Source of the DNA: Mytilinidion resinicola
Lineage: Eukaryota; Ascomycota; Dothideomycetes; Mytilinidiales; Mytilinidiaceae
Length of the DNA stretch: 64,000 bases
Assembly: GCF_010093595.1 (NCBI RefSeq)
Contig: NW_022985442.1
Span: forward strand, 1 to 64,000
Reading direction: 5' to 3'
The position numbers and the translations under genes were made by a program. Below the pieces are notes generated by a model that saw only the letters and a list, made by a program, of their open reading frames with translations, was not told the origin of the DNA and made no database searches. The stretch's first letter is position 1. The number at the start of each line of letters is the position of its first letter. Below are positions 1 through 12,662 of this stretch, one piece after another.

Positions 1-95
1 CCCTAACCCTAACCCTAACCCTAACCCTAACCCTAACCCTAACCCTAACCCTAACCCTAACCCTAACCCTAACCCTAACCCTAACCCTAACCCTA
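1..95. repeat. telomere repeat tract, (CCCTAA)15
   Basis: Fifteen perfect CCCTAA units fill 1-90, followed by a last degenerate unit ending in CCCTAC. This is the C-rich strand of the TTAGGG telomere repeat used by filamentous fungi, read inward from the chromosome end, so the window begins at a true chromosome terminus and the centromere lies to the right. Its position at base 1 and the perfect repeat make the call secure; the original telomere was probably longer. Confidence 0.98.
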
Positions 96-690
96 CGTTT
101 CCTTCTTACTTCTATACTCTACTCTAAACATCCACTGCCGCCGCCTTTCCCTAATCCTACACGGGCACCTACCTACCTCCCTCTTTTAAAAATAAACTCT
201 TTTAAACTTTTACTCTATACTTAACACTTGCTTTCTTATCCTACTTTAAACATTTGCTGCCGCCGCCTTCCTTTAACCCCACACGGGCACCTACCTACCC
301 CCTCTTTAAAAACAACCCCTTTTAAACTCTTACTTTATACTTAACACCTGCTTTCTTGTCCTACTTTAAATATTCGCTGCTGCCGCCTTTCCTTAACCCT
401 ACACGGGCACCCACCCACCCCCTCTTTTTAAAAAACACCCCTTTTAAACTCTAACTCTACGTTTCCCTCTTACTTCTATACTCTACTCTAAACATCCGCT
501 GCCGCCGCCTTTCCCTAATCCCACACGGGCACCCACCTACCTCCCCCTTTTAAAAACAAACTCTTTTAAACTCTTACTCTATACTTAACACTTGCTTTCT
601 TATCCTACTTTAAATATTTGCTGCCGCCGCCTTCCCTTAACCCCACACGGGCACCCACCTACCCCCCCTTTAAAACTCTAATAACCCTAA
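93..690. repeat. subtelomeric satellite, five ~121-bp units
   Basis: Five tandem units share the cores GCTGCCGCCGCC and CACGGGCACC and a CTTTTAAA-rich spacer. The CACGGGCACC core starts at about 160, 282, 402, 524 and 646, giving spacings of 120-122 bp. Units 1 and 4 share a distinct leader (CTACGTTTCC, then CTCTACTCTAAACATCC) that the others lack, so the array also has a ~364-bp, three-unit higher-order period. The units keep many CG and TG dinucleotides and are far less damaged than the DNA further in. I see no ORF. Confidence 0.9.
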
Positions 691-699
691 ACTTCCTAT

Positions 700-3600
700 C
701 TCCCAACCTGCTCTATAAATCTAATAAATCCCTAACACATTCAATTTAACTCTAATCCACCCTATTAAACCTTCCCGCCAAACTATTGTAACACGCTTCC
801 CTAATCCCCGTTGCTGCCTTCTTTCCACCCCCTCTTTTACATCTCCTTCTTAACGAAATCTCTAAACTCCTTAGGATACCGCACCTACACTGCGTACACT
901 GCTGCTGCTAATACTCCCTTATACTAACACTTTTTTCCCCTTTGCTTCTGCCACCCTCCCCGCGTTATATCCTTTTTATAACTTACGCAAACCCCCTATA
1001 GCAATCCGCACTCCTAATACCCTAAAAACGGTGCCCACAACGTCTTCGCCCTCTTCCCTTGCGCCTTCTTTATCGGGTTCATCTTTTCTCGAAACATCTT
1101 AATTGCTACCCGAATATTCTCCGCTTCCGGCTTATTGCAATGCTAAATATCGTGCCCCTTACTCCTTTCCTTCTATGCCTAATATTGCTGGCAACCCACC
1201 TTCTACTGCTCTATTAATTCAACCAATCTATCCACCTCTAACGCTTCTATCGACTGTAAACTTGCCTCTCCAATTACTTATGCCTTTTAAACCGACAACT
1301 GCTGCTTAAATTCCACTCTCTCTGCAACCGCCTTCTTTTCCATCCGGGGCGTTGCTGGTGGTACCCCTAACATGCTGTCTGCTGTGGTAACGCCCTATGC
1401 ATCGTCGTCGGGCTTATCGGCGTTCTTAATTACAACTGTCGTGCTGGCGCGTATATCCTAATCAATCGAAACAATCTTATCTATATCCCTGTTGGCAACT
1501 ACTATATCGGTTGTTGCTTCGGCTTCTATAACTGCCTCCTCTTTATTAACCGCTACCCCTAAACGCGCTCGATATTGCTAATATCTCTGTTCCCCCTCTT
1601 TACATTCTACTCGCTCTTAGTTCCTATCTATTGCACCGTTAATTATCTTTCTTATACAACTCCTACCTATAATAAATCCCTGTATTTCCTTCTTAACGTC
1701 CTCCCCAAAATCCTGCTTATAAACAACGCCCCTTTTATCTGTTCGGAATCCGTGTATAATTATTGCTTTACTCTTCCGCCTATTACGCCCTGCCCTTCCG
1801 CTCTCCTGCGCGTAATGCCGTATTTTTCGAATTGTTCTAATATGCACTACCGCTCGAATTGTTAGCGCATTAATGCCCAACCCCAATGCGTTTATAGCTG
1901 TAAACACCTGCTGTCGCCCTTTAGTTAACTGCTTTACCAACTTGCTCTTCTTCTTACTGCTTCCTATATTTTAGTGGAAATAAACGCACTCTAAAACTTC
2001 TGCCAATCGAATTGTCTTCTTTACCGTGTCGCAATATATAATTACCTGCCCCCCTGCGTGCTTCTGCTTTAAACTCTCTACTAACTTAATAACTGCGTCC
2101 TTTTCCTATTGCATATTATATCGTTAAATGCGGTATATAATGTTTTTCCGCGTTGTTAGCCCCCGAAACCACTAGTATTCTTCCCTGGCTAGCAACCCTA
2201 TTAATTAAATAAATTCCTTCTCTTCTTGGGGCTAGATTATTGCTGTTAAATACACCAACTGCGTTTCTATTATAACTAAATTCCTCAACGCCAATATCCT
2301 GCTCCTCCACCCGCCTACTAAATCTAAAATTACGTGGCATTCGTTAATTATAATCCGGTCCAACCGTTCTATTAACTGCTGTCGGTTAATAAAATTGCCA
2401 AATGCTTTTCCAACCGCCAACTCCGGCGTAACCAACACGACCTGCGCCTATTCTTGCGGACTTTAACTATTCTATTCAACGCAACCGATGCCGGCTTTAT
2501 TGCAACAGCTTTTTATATCCTCCTGCAATAACACTAATAGCATAACTACTACCGTTACGCCTGTTAAATACAATGCTGGCAATATAAACAACACGCTCTT
2601 ACCTCCACCTATGCCTATAATAGCAACTACCGGGCTCTTATAGTGTATAATAGCCTTTAATACTGGTCTCTGCACGCCCCAAAATTCGGCCTTTTTACCT
2701 ACCAACGCTTTTAACTACTACTCTATATCCACTAATCTTATTATCTTCCACCGTTAATATTCCTTCTTAATGGCCTCCTTTCTGTTAGCTGCCGCGCGGG
2801 TTCCTTTCTTCAGCTTGGTCTGCATCGCGCACGGGAACTGCAAAAACTAATGCCACTCTGTGCTAACCCTCCGCAACTGTGCCCTCCTTGCCTTGGTGCT
2901 GAATATCGACTCTATAATCGACCGACTATATATTCCCCCTCTAATCCTAGATCTATGGCCGGTCTAGATATTAAATGCTTTGTCTTCGTTATCCGAATTA
3001 TCCTTATCGCCCTGCACCACCGCCTTTACAACCGCCTTAGAATTGATATATCGACGGTATATGGCCTTGGTGCCGTGTCTCTATGCTATAATATTTAACT
3101 TAACCCCTATCTATCGCAACAACGCTCCTTGCAATGCTATCTTTAAACGGTTGGAATTCCATTTCTTAGGTAACAGGACTGTGTTCTTTCCCCCTTTATT
3201 CTCGGCAATGTTTTCGGTTTCTTCTATTGCTTTGCATTCTTCTTCTCCTTGCTCTTTATTCTTCTCTTTATCCTCCTCTTCTTCGTCCTCTTTATCTTCT
3301 GCGCTTGCTATATTATTAATTTAAACCCGCCTCTGCTTCCTCTGTAGTATTGTCTAACCCTTTTCGGGCTTAGGCTCCTATATAAATGGACTAATCTCTG
3401 CTGGTTAACCGCCCTATGCACTTTCTAACCTCTACTAAAATAGCAACACTAACTACAAATAATACACCACTAATTCGCCCACCGCGCGTGGCAAATATCG
3501 GTGGATAACCTTAGCCTTTCCACTAACTCCTATGCCTTTGTAGTATGCCGTTATATATACCACTAACCCGTTCTTAATAAAAATCCCCCTACTATTGCTA

Positions 3601-5765
3601 TTCGGGCTGTTTCGATGCTGCACTGTTATTAACTCTATTCCACGCGCTGGCAACCCACCCGTTATGTGCACCAACGCTGCTAAATACTGCCGGAATACTC
3701 GCATCGCTTATGCATACTTCTTGATCTCCTTCCCCTTCCATACTAACCCTTGCTTGCCTTTTGCTGCTATAGCGGCTGCTGGGTTGCTGGCTCCAATATT
3801 AATAAACCTCTCCCTAATCTTCTGCTCCTGGCTGACCTAATTACTTAACCACCTCTTTCCATACACGCCCCCGAATCCTAACTCTTAATTTCGCGGGTTC
3901 TTAATAAAACTCTATCCCGACTGTTGCTCGGCTAGGTTATCTACTAAATGCGCCCAATTAATAGCTGGCAATGCAACAGCTTCCTGTCCACTTAACAGCC
4001 CCCGCACAACTTAATCGACCTTTTCCAACAATAATAAATCCCGGTGCAACTCGACCCGGGCTGTCTCCACTAACCTGTGGACCATCGAACGCAACTAGGG
4101 CATGCTAAATCGAATATTACTATACAACAACGTATTGTCCATCTACTTAATTACGCCCTTAGCATTAGTAGTGTACCGGATCTTTATCCTATACGCCTTT
4201 AACCGCTGCAACTAATCCACGGGGTGCAGCATTCTGCTATATTAAACCAACGTTATAAACCGGTCTGCTATTTCTTACACAAATTTAAAATGCGCCGGCG
4301 CCATTTCCTCGGCGTCTTTCTGGCTGAAATGCTCCTTCTATTATATATCCGCCGCGCGCTTTTTACATATCTTTATAGCCTAATATAAAACCAATATACG
4401 GGATATATTAACAATAGCTGCAATCTTAGGCGTGTATATTAACGCGCTTTCCTAACCGCATCGCTGGCTAATGCCTAAAACGGCCATGCCGCTAATTAAT
4501 ACGCTGGTGTACTTATTGTCCGTGAATAGGTGGTCCAACAACGCTAACATAAATGCTAAAACGGCCTCCTCTAACCTCTCTTACTCCTCCTCGTTAATTA
4601 TATAACTGTTGTTGCTATTACTGCTGTCGTCGCTAATATTACTATTATTGCTATCCTCCTCTTCATCCTGCCCTACTATTATCTCGATCTTTGCCAACGC
4701 TAACCCCTGTTTACCTGTTAACCTAAATACTAGCCTCTAGTTCTAGATATCGCCCTTACTCTCCAACTTTTCTATCTCCTCGCTGCAAATCGGCTCTATT
4801 CTGCAGGTTCTCCAAACGTAATAGATAATAGCTAACTAATACGCGCTGTATTTAACTATTGTCTTGCCCGTCTGGTGTGCGCTGAACGGCTTCTTGTTTG
4901 TTTTATTGCCGGTTTCACGTCGATTAATGTAATTTATAGCTGCTAATCTAACTATACTGGCTTTAGATGCTTGCTGCGCCTTCTAAATTACTATTTTAAC
5001 TGCAAAACACAAATTGGCCAACGCTTCCTCTCTCTTCTCGGGCTTGCGCATTAACAACTCCAACCACTCGCTATCTAATCTCTTTAAATACTTTGCCTAT
5101 CCGGCGCGGTTCAACTATGCATTAACCTCGAATCGGTTGTTGTCGGCCTGGATCTAACTGCTCGCTTCCTTATTAGCTCTCTTAATATTAATTATTGCCT
5201 GTGTAAATACAGCCTCTAATGCCTCCTAGATAGGATCCTTCTATTCTTCTCTCTCGGCGGCTAGGTTGTGCGCGTTTACCTGGAACAATCGGGCTAACAA
5301 CGCCTTGCTGCTAAATTTCTAGCAATACACGCCAACTTCCCACATTTTCGCCCGCTGTATAATACTCTGCTGCCTTTAGTAATAACATCCTCGCTTTCGC
5401 GGATTCTCCCACCTATGCTCCTTCTTATAATAGGTCTATATATTCTGCAAACCGCGCACTATAGCTCTATACGGCTGGTTGTTTTCATAGGTTCCTAAAT
5501 ATTTTAATCCGTTATGCTAAATAGGTAAATACGGCACGGGTTTAGCGGTGGGTGCTGGGAAAACAACCTGCCTATTGTTCTGGGCCCAATCTTCTATATC
5601 TGCTACGGCCTCTTATATAGATTTTCGTGTTGCTGATGTTAATTCCTAGTAGTGCTTAGTTAAATGCATTTATAACTGCGTCTTGGTAATGCTATAGCTA
5701 CAAACTCGGTAAACTACAATGCGGTACTGCGGGATATGCTCGAAAATTCGGGTGAATTATTCCAT
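700..5765 (-). pseudogene. telomere-linked RecQ-like helicase, copy 1, RIP-inactivated
   Basis: Read on the minus strand, one long frame interrupted by many TAG/TAA codons matches telomere-linked RecQ-like helicases (TLH), large subtelomeric fungal proteins. The start ATG is at 5765 (M-E-stop-FTRIFEHIPQY), leading into the C2H2-like N-terminal region. A middle block (HITGGLPARGIEL, then a KGIGVSGKAKVIHRYLP segment) lies at 3453-3704. The helicase core follows: a Walker A remnant GIGGGKS at 2595-2615, a DEAH-type box NECH at 2334-2345 (Asp to Asn), and motif VI QESGRAGR at 1785-1808. The C-terminal region (PKEFRDFVKKEM) reads to about 720. Span is about 5.1 kb. Stops and substitutions look like C-to-T/G-to-A damage, so no protein is expected. 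The 3' boundary is approximate. Confidence 0.85.
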
Positions 5766-6138
5766 GGCGTTTAATACGATTACTACAATAATTGCTGTAA
5801 CGGATTCACGGTTTAATATAATAATGGGATAATGGAATATTAGATAATAGATAATTAATAAACGTGTTAATCGCTGTGTTAATAGCGGCCGGACGTGCTT
5901 TTAACTACTCTCACCGCTACTTAGACCCTTCCCAACGCCTCCTGCTCTTAGCTACCTAGATTGTTACACCCGTTACTTAACTATGCATCTAGGGGATCCA
6001 TCTACAACCTTGCATGCCTGGGTGCAACTGGTGGCATAGTGGGTCCTAATTTCCGGGTACCTGGGGCTTGCAAATAGCTTGCAACGACTACATCTATTAC
6101 GAACTTTGGGTACTTAACTACCCTCCTACGTTCGCGCC
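5766..6138. other. spacer between the two helicase relics
   Basis: About 370 bp of damaged DNA upstream of the copy 1 start and downstream of copy 2. I see no ORF or repeat. It probably contains the promoter remnant of copy 1. Confidence 0.5.
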
Positions 6139-9100
6139 TTAACTGCGATCGCTGCGCACGGCCACGAATATTATCACAACCTTAACTACCCTAACGCGAC
6201 GACGACAACATAATCCAACGGTCGCATCGTTAATCCGAATGGTGCATTTAATGCGCAATAGTCGATAACTTGCCTGCAGCGTTGGAACTAGCAAATTCGG
6301 TTGGGGTTTGCCACGGTATAATTTGATTTTCGTTTCTAAATTATATTGTTGCAGCGCACGGTTCAGTTTTAAATCATAATATGGCATATACTACGATATG
6401 TTTTACCTATAGGTTAATAGGCCCTGTCTCTTCTGCTCCTATTGCTGGAACTTGCGCTATATTTTCTCTTATATAACCTTATTATTCTCCTCCTATACCG
6501 CTTGCCCGCCCACCTTTTCTTTAACCTTTTCCTCGGCCTCTTCTATTTCCTCTTCCACCTCTTCCACCTCCTTTTCTACTCCGCCGCAAATATTATATAA
6601 CTCTTCGCCTTCCTTGCACCTATTTTTATCCCCTCGCCCGTCTAAATACCCGTCTAATACAATCCTCCTATATTTTTCTATCTTACCTTCCCCTTCTATA
6701 TATAACCCTACTAACCGCCGCTCTTCTTCTATCTACTTATTTTCTTTACCTCTTCTTTTACCCCCTTTTTTAACTATAATCGCCTTGCTCCGTAATCCGT
6801 CCCGCCCCGCCCTGCTACTTTCCTGTGCGTAATCTAACAATATTCGCGGCCGATCCATATATATAATGTACTGAATATCCGGTATATCCACCTCTATACC
6901 CAACGCGCTTATTACTATAATTACCTATTGCTTGCTGTCTATAAACTCGCTTAATATACTTGCTTTACCTACTGCGTTATAGTAATACGCGCTGTAATCC
7001 AACGCCTGCGCTATCCTCTTTACTTTTCCAACCGTGCTACTATATACTACTACCTTCCCGGTTTAAATCCTCTGAATTTTCCTTTAAATTATCCCTAAAA
7101 CCGCTTCTTCTATCTCCTATTTTCCTTTTCTATCTACTCGAACTATATAATATGCTATGTTTACTCGTGCTGTCCTCGCCCTAAATATCTTTACCTGCTC
7201 CCTCTGGAAATGTATTCTTTAATATAATTCCCCTTTTTCTATCGGCGGCAACGTTGCGGTTAATAACACTATCTGCGTCTCGGCCGCTACTAGCTTGCCT
7301 AACTGCTGCATCTGCTTCTAGAATATATATTAACGGTTTAAAACAATATAACACTTGTTAATAATAATCCGATCCAGCTGCTGCGTTGCCTTTAATCGAT
7401 TTAAAAACGTTATAAATCCCTTACTAACGGCGGATTCCGGCGTTACTAATATAACGGCTGCTGTATCTAGAGGGTGCCGTCCTTCCTATTCCTTACATAA
7501 AATACCTAGCTTCTTGTATCGCCGCTTTATATCCCCTTATAATACAATTAACGGCACTATAACTACTGTTATTCTACCCTACTCTGCCTACGCTGGTAAT
7601 ATAAATAATAAGCTCTTTCCTGCACTAGTTGGTATTACTGCTACTACCGGGCTCTCGCCTGCCGTAATTATCGCGATTGCGTCCTCCTGCACGCCTCGGA
7701 ACACCGCCTCTATACCTATTATCCGCTTTAACTGTGCCGCTATATCTATCTTCCTTAACCGCGCCTATTAATCTTTTTAACCTTTATCTGCTTCGCTTTT
7801 AAACGGAGCCCGCTTCCGCTTCTTTAATATAAACTTATTATTAACAGCCGACTAATATCCTAAAAACCGATGCTAATTTATGCTTAATGCCCGGAACTGC
7901 TGCCTTTTATCGGCCACCGCTCCTGCCTGCTCTATAATTGCTCGCGTATACACTAACCCGGCAACGTGCGATATATGCCCGGCCTGCTCGTCTGCAATTG
8001 CTGCTGCTATATTCTCCTTATTCCACTTCTTATTGTTATTATTATCCTCTGCCCTAAACACCGTTAAACCGCGCATAAACCTTCTGCTAATACTAATAGC
8101 AATTTTACAGTATAACTAGATAGTTAGCTCCTGCTCTAACCTAACCCTGCTCTTACGCTTTAACGCCTGTTGCAACCGTTCCGACGTCTACTTACGCCCG
8201 CTTAGGTCGGCCGGCTATAAATGCGATAATATTGCCTCTTTCTCCTACACTATCGCCTTTAATTGCTGCTGGAACGGCAATACTAACTATAAATACTATA
8301 CTAATAACTCCTCCACCTCGCGCAGTATATATTAATAGATAATCTTAATATCGCCACTAACTGTATAACCCTTATAGTATCGCGTTATAAATACCACTAT
8401 GCCGTCCTTAATAAATATGTTGCGATGCCCGCCCTTTACTATATTACTGTGCCGAATACTTAAAACCTCGGGTTTTTATGCTAGCTGCCTCCCTAATATA
8501 TACATTAATATAATTAACTTCTCTCGGAATTCGATTACGCGTGACATGTACTGCTTAACTCCTTATTAATTAATACCCGAGCGGTATTCTGCCTTTAAAA
8601 ACCTTCCTTAGGTTACAGGATTGCGTCCGATATAATTGAATAACTATGTCTCTTTATTAATAGGCAACCGCGTTTAATAGTCCTTTAAAAAATTCCATCC
8701 CGGTTGCTTATCTATTGGATTGTCCCGTAATTCACTCTATAGGATTACGGGCACTTAATTAGTTATCTTGTTCCGTTTACTAGGTAGCAGGATTTTAGCA
8801 TGTGTATATGCTAAAATCCCGCTATTAAAAAACAACAGCTCTTCTAATAATAACCGTTAGCTCTCTATAACTAACCTGTATACTATACTGCGGAACTAGG
8901 CTATATTAAAATACAACCCCTTATATAATAACTTGTTGTAGCCTATCTATTTAACATAGCCTTTTAATATGCTGTTATAATAGATCTTTAACCTGTATAT
9001 CCGCAAATCCAATATCTACTATATTGGCCTGTAGCTCCCTCGGACTATAAACTTATCTATTATCTCTTAAATAAACTGCAAACATCCTTTCTGCTGCTAC

Positions 9101-10599
9101 TAGGACGGCGTGCTGCTGTTGTCGCTCTCGTACGCACTATTGCTGTTAAACTCGCTATCTTAAAACGGCTCTAATAACTCTAACGCTTGCTGAACCACTA
9201 TAAAACGGGTGACCTTAATAACGGCTAATAAAATAGGCGGATACAACTCGGGGCCCTTCCAGCCGTCCTTTTTAACACCTAACACCGCTAATATATATAC
9301 TAACAGGCTATTATACTCCTTGCGGGTGATGGATTAGTTTAGCAACTTAATATAAAACTGCAAACACGCCTTCTAGATGCCTGTTAACCCTTCTGGCTTA
9401 CTGCTGGCGTTCTTAGGCCTGCTATCTCCTATTCCCTGCTCCTTATCGCTATCTATCTTATTAATTTCTATTTTATCCTCCTCCTCTTCTATCTTATCCT
9501 CTTCCTTTTCTTCCGTCTTGTCCTCTCCCTCCACCTCTCGCTCGGCCTGCTTAATTAACGCCTCCTACGCCTCTTGCTACTGCCGCGTAAACCGGTACTT
9601 AGGGCTCTCCTACTCGTGCTCGCGCTGCGTACAGGCAAAAAATATTAACATCTGCTTCCACGGCCGGGTGTGTTCGCTAATCGACTTCTCGTCCATATAC
9701 GGCTGCAACGGCTAGTACCGCGTCTGGTGCTTCTCTGTTTAAATTGCCTCTAACCGCATAAATACGCCGACTCGATTAATAACCGATACCTGGCTAAACC
9801 GCGCTAACCTGTCTATAGCCTCCTAAATTGCGGCTTTAACGGGTTCCTCCTCCTGCTTTAGGTCTGCGTTTAGCTCCTTAATATATGCTAATAAATCCGG
9901 CCTCTCTATGCCCACTAAATACAGCAACCACTGCGTCCGCTCTAACCACGGGTTTACCTTGTTTCTCTCGCCGGCCTAGATGGTTATTTAGACTTACTTC
10001 TCTATATTTGCCTACGCCTCTGCCATCTTCTTCCCTAACTGCGCCTATGCAATCTTGCTGTTAACGGGAATAGGTTCTGGCCTGGCTTCCTAGCCTTACC
10101 TGGGTTGTCGCACTTTAAAATACTGTAATCCGTGGCCTTGTACAAAAAACCGCTGGCAATAGACGTGTTTAAATGCCTTTTCAATGCGTGCCTGCACCTT
10201 TTTTTCTCCTAATCGACTTGGCCGTCCTGGCTTTCTTCCTGCTAACCACCTATAGATCTTTTGCTAATACTTCCTTATCGCCCTAATGCTCCGCGATATA
10301 TAACGGCAACGGCCTGGTTCTAGTTAATATAATAATCTATCCGAATACAACAGCAACTGGCTAACTGGCGCTATAATACTGTCCGGCATTTTAAACTTAC
10401 TTAGATACTGGATAACTCCGGGCTATTTGCGCACACCTTCTCTAATTAAATCGGCCTTTTTGCGCGGTACCTTATAGATCTTTTGTAAATAGCCTTTAAT
10501 CTGGTCTAGCTATACGCCATGCCTGCACTTCTTATAAATAGCTAATTGGAATTCGGCTAAATACTTAAAATACCTGCTCTTAGTACTGGATTTGGCCAT
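6139..10599 (-). pseudogene. telomere-linked RecQ-like helicase, copy 2, RIP-inactivated
   Basis: A second minus-strand TLH reading frame lies head-to-tail with copy 1. The likely start is the ATG at 10599 (MAKSSTKSRYFKYL), followed by a KKCRHGV finger-like segment. The N-terminal half contains NPWLERTQWLLYLVG, QPLQPYMDE and SPKYRFTRQQ. The GHRNIFIKDGIVVFITRYY block is near 8,340-8,460. The helicase core has Walker A PTSAGKS at 7612-7632 and motif VI QESSRAGR at 6802-6825, followed by an acidic/basic tail (ERRLVGLYIEGEG). Stops occur at expected Trp and Gln positions, as RIP would produce. The copies diverge well beyond RIP-type changes, so they are distinct paralogues rather than a recent duplication. 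The C-terminal end (6139 or nearer 6390) is uncertain. Confidence 0.83.
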
Positions 10600-11350
10600 T
10601 TTAAACACTTAGTCTGCCTCTAGAATTAACTCTTGCTTAATATTTAATAGGCGGCGACGAGTGCTACTTATAGGTTGCTGGGTGCAATTTCCACCCCCTT
10701 TTCGCCTCGCTGCCACGGTTGCTGCGGTTGCTAATCACCCTAACCACCCGCTAAACTATTATAACTGTAGCCTAACTTACAACACAACTATGCCTGCGCG
10801 GGATCTATGCACAACTGCACAGGATCTGCGCCAACATATACGTCCGGGCTTAAAGTTCTCGTCCCCAACTAAAAATTGGGCCCGTAGCTACCTTATTTGC
10901 TGCTATACCTTCCTTGCCTGCACCTAATACGCTATTGTTGGATGTTAACCACGCCTGCCTCCTATAGGCATTGGTTCGGTGCCGCTGCTAATATTCGTGT
11001 GGTGTATATGGCCACGGCTGGTGGTGTTCTGCTGCGCGCTCGGTCGCGGTCGCGGCGGTTCTGCGAACACCACAACTTCCACCTAACCCTAACTAACCAC
11101 ACGGGTTAACCTAATGCAAATCGGCTAGGGGGTGCAACTAAATGCGCTGAATAATATACTAAAATTTGGTGCAATTCCGGCTGCGGGACATAAATAGAAC
11201 CTGCCTCTAAAAAATAAATGGAATAAGCCCCGTGCCTAAATCTACGCCCTGGTCTGGTATTTTCTATCCTTAACAAATAAATAGAATAAGGGCTGGTTCC
11301 ATTTACCGCTATGGGATAGAGTATTCTTTTTTATATACCGGTTAGATAGA
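10600..11350. other. upstream spacer of helicase copy 2, partly undamaged
   Basis: This stretch is richer in GC than both sides, especially 10,660-11,110, with CGGTCGCGG-type runs near 11,040. It is a plausible 5' flank of helicase copy 2. Two short plus-strand ORFs (10,661-10,927 and 10,897-11,109) have no recognisable domain and I do not call them genes. A CCTAACCCTAAC motif near 11,085 is only two units long. Confidence 0.4.
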
Positions 11351-12412
11351 AAAGTATGCAGCTTTTAGGCTAGGTTATAGAACTTCCGTTTAGATATACT
11401 TAATTCCTATAGGCTTAGTTAACGCTAAGCAGTTCTCTATATTTTATTAGTTCGCCGGAGTTTAATTGCCTTCTTTATAGCTTTATAGGCGTCTAGCTAG
11501 CAATTTCTATAGGTAATATAGATAAAAAAATTAGGTATTATTAAGTAAGCTGCCTTTATATTAAAGGCTTTTTAAATATAATCCGGGCATATAATCGTAG
11601 CTATTTAGCTTATTTTCTTTTAGTTTTTTACTATATATTTCTAAGAGATATATATACTTTATATACAGTTAAACTTACTTACTATAGTTCTTTTCCTTTA
11701 CTAACTGCCTTTTTTTTTAAAATCCGTAAGCCTATAATAGTTATATAATTCTAAACTATAGTATTTATATACTATCTAAACTACTATTACTTTAAATATA
11801 GGCTTAATAAACCTAGAGTTCTATACTATAAAAAAGCCTTTAAAGAAAAAGTAGTCTATATAGCGCTTAATAGCCTTCTCTAATAAGTTAAACTACTTAC
11901 CCCTAAATAGCTTTAGAAGGTAGTAAGCCGGTATCTAATTAATTACTTTTTATATAGAGGGAATAAAATTCCGGTATAATTAGAGGTTTAAAATCTATAC
12001 CTATTACTTCTAAAAAGGTATAAAAGAGCCTAAGTATAGCTATAGTTTATTTAAAAAGGTTAGTACTAGTCTAGAAGTATAGTGTTAAAATTTAGTAGTA
12101 TTTTAATAGATTCTAGAAGTAGAGGAAACTTATTTAGGTGCCTAGAGGGACTACTTTTAGTATAAATAGTAGAGGTAGAAGTTTTTAAAGGTATAGAACT
12201 AGAGCTTTATATATTTAGCTAATAAGGAAGTATATATAAAGGTATAAGAGAAGTTAATTCTATTAGAATTAGCCTTTTTATACGGCTAGGTATATAGCTA
12301 TATAGCTGTATATAACGCTGTATAATATAGGTAGGCTAAATAAAGGGCTGTATAAAATAGGAAAGCTATATAAAAGGCTGTCTATATAGTAAGTATAGTA
12401 ATAGAACTGCAC
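11350..12412 (-). pseudogene. unidentified RIP-damaged ORF, left part of a split element
   Basis: On the minus strand, a frame around 11,700-12,000 reads coherently through TAG stops (FNLLEKAIKRYIDYFFFKG, then SRFIKPIFKVIVV, then VYKYYSLELYN). TAG stands where Trp would fit. The sequence is extremely TA-rich. The first gypsy element separates it from 18,038-18,464; the duplicated TGCAC on both sides shows the two parts were contiguous before insertion. It is probably the body of an older mobile element or a repeated gene. I do not recognise the protein family. Confidence 0.45.
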
Positions 12413-12662
12413 TATTATAATAACTACCTGCAATACTTTACCTACTATAATTCGCCTATTATATAGCTTTGTTACCTAATCTTATATAAAGCTTATAAGC
12501 TCGCGCTATATATATATCCTGCCGGTATATTTTCTTTACCGGTGCTTTTTATTTCCTATTTTTTATATAATATCTTAATTCTCCACGTAGTATTATACCT
12601 AGCACTTAATTAACGCTTTTTTTTTAAGCCCTTAAACTCCTGCTTATAGCGCTAGCGTAATA
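12413..12662 (+). repeat. 5' LTR of gypsy A, heavily RIP-mutated
   Basis: It aligns end to end with the 3' LTR at 17,789-18,037. Its termini read TATTATAATAAC and GCTAGCGTAATA where the 3' LTR has TGTTACGGTAAC and GCTAGCGTGACA. Every difference I compared is C-to-T or G-to-A in this copy, including loss of the TG and CA ends. Confidence 0.93.

Noticed and set aside
1103..1865. Plus-strand ORFs as genes (for example 1,103-1,309 and 1,575-1,865)
   Set aside because: They are antisense to the helicase relic and have Leu/Pro/Ser-rich compositions expected of shadow frames.
700..10599. Strand-biased RIP (only one strand mutated) in the helicase pair
   Set aside because: Many stops seemed to come from Trp, but several others fall at expected Gln positions, so both strands appear affected. 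A counted alignment would be needed.
11085..11100. Short CCTAACCCTAAC as an old telomere scar
   Set aside because: Only two units, not flanked by subtelomeric satellite; chance occurrence is sufficient.
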